Shown: piece after piece, positions 31,476 through 33,319 of the stretch
Position numbering within the stretch: the stretch's first letter is position 1
How the letters are laid out: each line of letters opens with the position of its first letter
Assembly: GCF_000943545.1 (NCBI RefSeq)
Contig: NZ_JTHP01000065.1
Span: 1-33,319 of the forward strand
Source: Paenibacillus terrae
GTDB taxonomy: Bacteria > Bacillota > Bacilli > Paenibacillales > Paenibacillaceae
DNA: 33,319 nt
Direction: 5' to 3'
The notes under the pieces: model-generated
What the model was told of the DNA's origin: nothing
What the model saw: the letters and a program-made list of their open reading frames with translations, nothing else
Databases searched by the model: none
Position numbers and translations under genes: made by a program

Positions 31476-32474
31476 ATGAAACACGTCATATTCAAAAGAA
31501 CAATGCTTATTATGAGCATGTTAGCTATTTTAGGGATTTTGGTGTACGAAGCACGCACCATCTACCATCCCCCCCTTGTTAAAGGGACTCACCGTACACG
31601 CACAGCAAATGCAGATCGACTGGTACGACACTTATTCTCTCTGACACCAACGCCGGATAAAGTATATTACCAGAACAAGGTTATTGTCCTGATGTATCAT
31701 GAAGTAACCAAAACTCCACCGGATCCCGGCGCTCTCAAGCTCAGCAATTTTACGAAGCAACTGGATGAAATGAAAGCCAACGGCTTCCACTGGATTACGA
31801 TGAAAGAATATACGGACTTTATTCTACATAAAGCCAAGGTGCCCGATAATGCTGTACTTATGACCTTCGACGACGGCTATGAATCTTTTTACACAGACAC
31901 CTTTCCCGTGTTGAAAAAGTACCGTGTACCTGCAACCAATTTTCTCATCACATCCACGATCAGTAATCCCAAGCACATCGGTATTAAGAAGCTGACGTGG
32001 GAGCAAATCCAGCACATGCATGCCGAAGGTGTTGATTTCTACAACCACACCAATGACCAGCACGCGTATGGATACACAAATGTAGCACGCACCAAGGAAA
32101 AACCGCTTCTCATGGGCCCGGTATATTCGAAAAAGCTGGGGCGTATGGAAACCGAGGACGAATTCAAGCAACGGGTTTACAACGATTTGGACACCGCCGA
32201 CAAGAAGCTGTTCAAGTATCTTCACAATGATCGTAACGTCCTGGCCTTTCCGTATGGAGGATATACCAAGGAAACGCTGGAAATTTGCCGCGCCTTGGGC
32301 ATTGACGTTACCTTCACGGTGAAGCGTGGCATTAACTCACCTGGACAAACGAATGGCTATCGCGTTAATGCAGGTGGGATACACAATATTCCGGAAGTAT
32401 TGGTGCAATACATGAAGGAAGGCGCTCCGGAACGACCGTTGCCGTTTGCCCAAGGTCCTAACAAAGCGTCCTAA
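31476..32474 (+). CDS. Membrane-anchored polysaccharide deacetylase (PgaB/IcaB-like)
   Basis: 332 residues, GGGGGATG upstream of the ATG. One N-terminal helix (about 7-24, MLIMSMLAILGILVYEA) anchors it, with the enzyme outside. NodB-fold blocks: VIVLMYHEVTKTPPDPGAL, NAVLMTFDDGYESFYTDTFP (catalytic Asp pair), FYNHTNDQHAYG (metal His, with His five apart as in PgaB/IcaB-type enzymes rather than four), and LAFPYGGYTKETLEICRALG. Such enzymes remove N-acetyl groups from cell-surface or exopolysaccharide amino sugars. It stands alone between the NRPS and a terminator. Confidence 0.9.
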   Translation: MKHVIFKRTMLIMSMLAILGILVYEARTIYHPPLVKGTHRTRTANADRLVRHLFSLTPTPDKVYYQNKVIVLMYHEVTKTPPDPGALKLSNFTKQLDEMKANGFHWITMKEYTDFILHKAKVPDNAVLMTFDDGYESFYTDTFPVLKKYRVPATNFLITSTISNPKHIGIKKLTWEQIQHMHAEGVDFYNHTNDQHAYGYTNVARTKEKPLLMGPVYSKKLGRMETEDEFKQRVYNDLDTADKKLFKYLHNDRNVLAFPYGGYTKETLEICRALGIDVTFTVKRGINSPGQTNGYRVNAGGIHNIPEVLVQYMKEGAPERPLPFAQGPNKAS

Positions 32475-32487
32475 ACTTTGGAATAAA

Positions 32488-32534
32488 TAAGAACCTTCAA
32501 AACCATCTATAGCGTGGTTTTGAAGGTTCTTTTG
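32488..32534. terminator. Bidirectional terminator
   Basis: AAGAACCTTCAAAACCA and TGGTTTTGAAGGTTCTT form a perfect 17-bp stem between two convergent genes; TTTTG follows on the plus strand. Confidence 0.92.
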
Positions 32535-32560
32535 CTGATTTTAAAGATGATGAGCTTATG

Positions 32561-33181
32561 TTAGAGCCAGAGACGAATGGCCGCAATAACAGCCAGATGC
32601 ACCGGATAAAAGCTGCGCCACAACCAGCGCGGTGCCCGGCTGTAAAAGCCACTTTCCCCGGATGCAAAGCATGCGATAAGAATGGTGGACAGCAGGCTAA
32701 AATGCTGGAGATTCGCGTGATGCACCATATCATACACGACATTCAGTGCAAAATGTGCCGCAACCATCATATAGGAACGGGTATAGCGGTAAATGAGGAC
32801 AAGCAGCAGCCCGTAGGCCCCGTAATCCATCAGGCTAAGCTCCATGACCAGAGCTGTCAGCACATATAATCCTGTTATAGCCGCCCAATTTTTCAATCGC
32901 GACGCAGCAGCCAGCGTCAGCAACGAGATCAACAGCGTCCAGACCACGTTTGGCCTATACACATCAAACGCCAGCATATAGGGCACCTGAGAAATCAGGG
33001 CGATTCCGAGCAAGCGGAGCATATAACCTCGCATATTCCGAGTGCGAGCATACCCCATATACAGCGCATATGCATAGATTGGAAAAGCAAGCCTGCCGGC
33101 AATTCTCCAGGCCGGATCAGTCGGAAAAAATACAAGTCCAACATGATCAATCAGCATGGTCAGCATGGCCAACCAGTACAT
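32561..33181 (-). CDS. TraX-family membrane protein
   Basis: 206 residues with AAAGGGG upstream of the ATG. Six to seven membrane helices. The TraX signature opens the protein: LAMLTMLIDHVGLVFFPTDP with Asp-His, then GRLAFPIYAYALYMGYARTR, and later YGAYGLLLVLIYRYTRS. TraX acetylates the F-pilin N-terminus in plasmid transfer; chromosomal homologues in Firmicutes belong to the same acyltransferase-like group and their substrate is unknown. It lies 36 bases after the CBS-domain gene on the same strand. Confidence 0.88.
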   Translation of the reverse strand: MYWLAMLTMLIDHVGLVFFPTDPAWRIAGRLAFPIYAYALYMGYARTRNMRGYMLRLLGIALISQVPYMLAFDVYRPNVVWTLLISLLTLAAASRLKNWAAITGLYVLTALVMELSLMDYGAYGLLLVLIYRYTRSYMMVAAHFALNVVYDMVHHANLQHFSLLSTILIACFASGESGFYSRAPRWLWRSFYPVHLAVIAAIRLWL

Positions 33182-33217
33182 ATAACGGTCCCCTTTTTTC
33201 TTCTTTCACGTCTTCTT

Positions 33218-33319
33218 TTACGTCTTCTCTTCCGTCAAGCTCAAAATAGCGTTCATGATATCCGTTTTGGTAACCCGACCCATCAATCCATTAGTTTGAA
33301 TGAAGGAGGTCCCCATACA
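33218..33319 (-). CDS. C-terminal end of a CBS-domain protein (partial)
   Basis: The gene enters from the right edge and ends at TAA 33218-33220. The last 33 visible residues, GTSFIQTNGLMGRVTKTDIM then NAILSLTEEKT, form the end of a CBS domain: a strand, the G-x-V-T-x-x-D-I turn that holds nucleotide, and the final helix. CBS domains sense adenine nucleotides and are fused to many proteins, so the whole gene cannot be named. It precedes the TraX-like gene by 36 bases and probably shares its transcript. Confidence 0.7.
   Translation of the reverse strand, partial: CMGTSFIQTNGLMGRVTKTDIMNAILSLTEEKT

Noticed and set aside
1..33319. CRISPR array, tRNA or rRNA genes, complete prophage
   Set aside because: No regular spaced repeats, no tRNA/rRNA sequence recognised, and no phage structural or integrase genes; only a lysis cassette.

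Overview
The window looks like chromosome from a spore-forming Paenibacillus, most likely the P. polymyxa group. That rests on recognising families (YjcZ-type sporulation peptide, NucB-type sporulation nuclease remnant, DUF3231 ferritin-like protein, a long Paenibacillus-type HTH/TPR quorum-sensing receptor), on strong AGGAGG ribosome sites with many GTG/TTG starts, and on low-to-medium GC. No database search was possible.

Left part (1-12.7 kb), accessory region, mostly minus strand. It holds a decayed WGxxGxxG gene, a DUF3231 gene, two secreted proteins that share one C-terminal domain but carry different N-terminal binding modules (discoidin/FN3-like versus SPRY), a broken nucB between them, a DUF2500-like membrane protein followed by a gene with a stop at codon 7, and a two-gene unit of a DUF6941-like protein plus a holin-like membrane protein. 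Next comes a phage-type lysis cassette (holin, GH25 lysozyme with a stalk domain, LLH holin) without any phage structural genes, a tandem pair of unrecognised 120-residue paralogs, and several very small genes. These include a 44-residue YjcZ-type protein and, most notably, a 42-residue secreted pro-peptide that overlaps the 3' end of a 462-residue HTH/TPR regulator. The last two together look like a complete RRNPP quorum-sensing pair. Two small genes (HTH and CxxC zinc-ribbon-like) lie divergently next to it.

Middle (12.7-25.3 kb), more ordinary chromosome. A membrane-anchored TPR protein is followed by a three-gene efflux operon (lipoprotein adaptor, RND pump, TetR regulator) whose genes overlap by ATGA. 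It is driven by a near-consensus promoter with two abutting 20-bp operators just downstream. Then come an SGNH hydrolase, two GNAT acetyltransferases, a nucleotidyltransferase-like protein, an MFS exporter, a truncated receiver-Hpt remnant, an MhqR-like MarR regulator with a palindrome on its own -10 box, VanZ, and ribose-5-phosphate isomerase.

Right part (25.3-33.3 kb): a methyl-accepting chemotaxis protein behind a long leader; a one-module non-ribosomal peptide synthetase (truncated condensation, adenylation, carrier) whose thioester-reductase domain sits in the -1 frame after an A5 run; a membrane-anchored polysaccharide deacetylase; a TraX-family membrane protein; and the end of a CBS-domain gene that runs off the window.

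The best candidates for follow-up are the receptor/pro-peptide pair, the split NRPS-reductase, the twin modular secreted proteins, the DUF6941/holin-like pair, and the cluster of nonsense-interrupted small genes in the first 4 kb.
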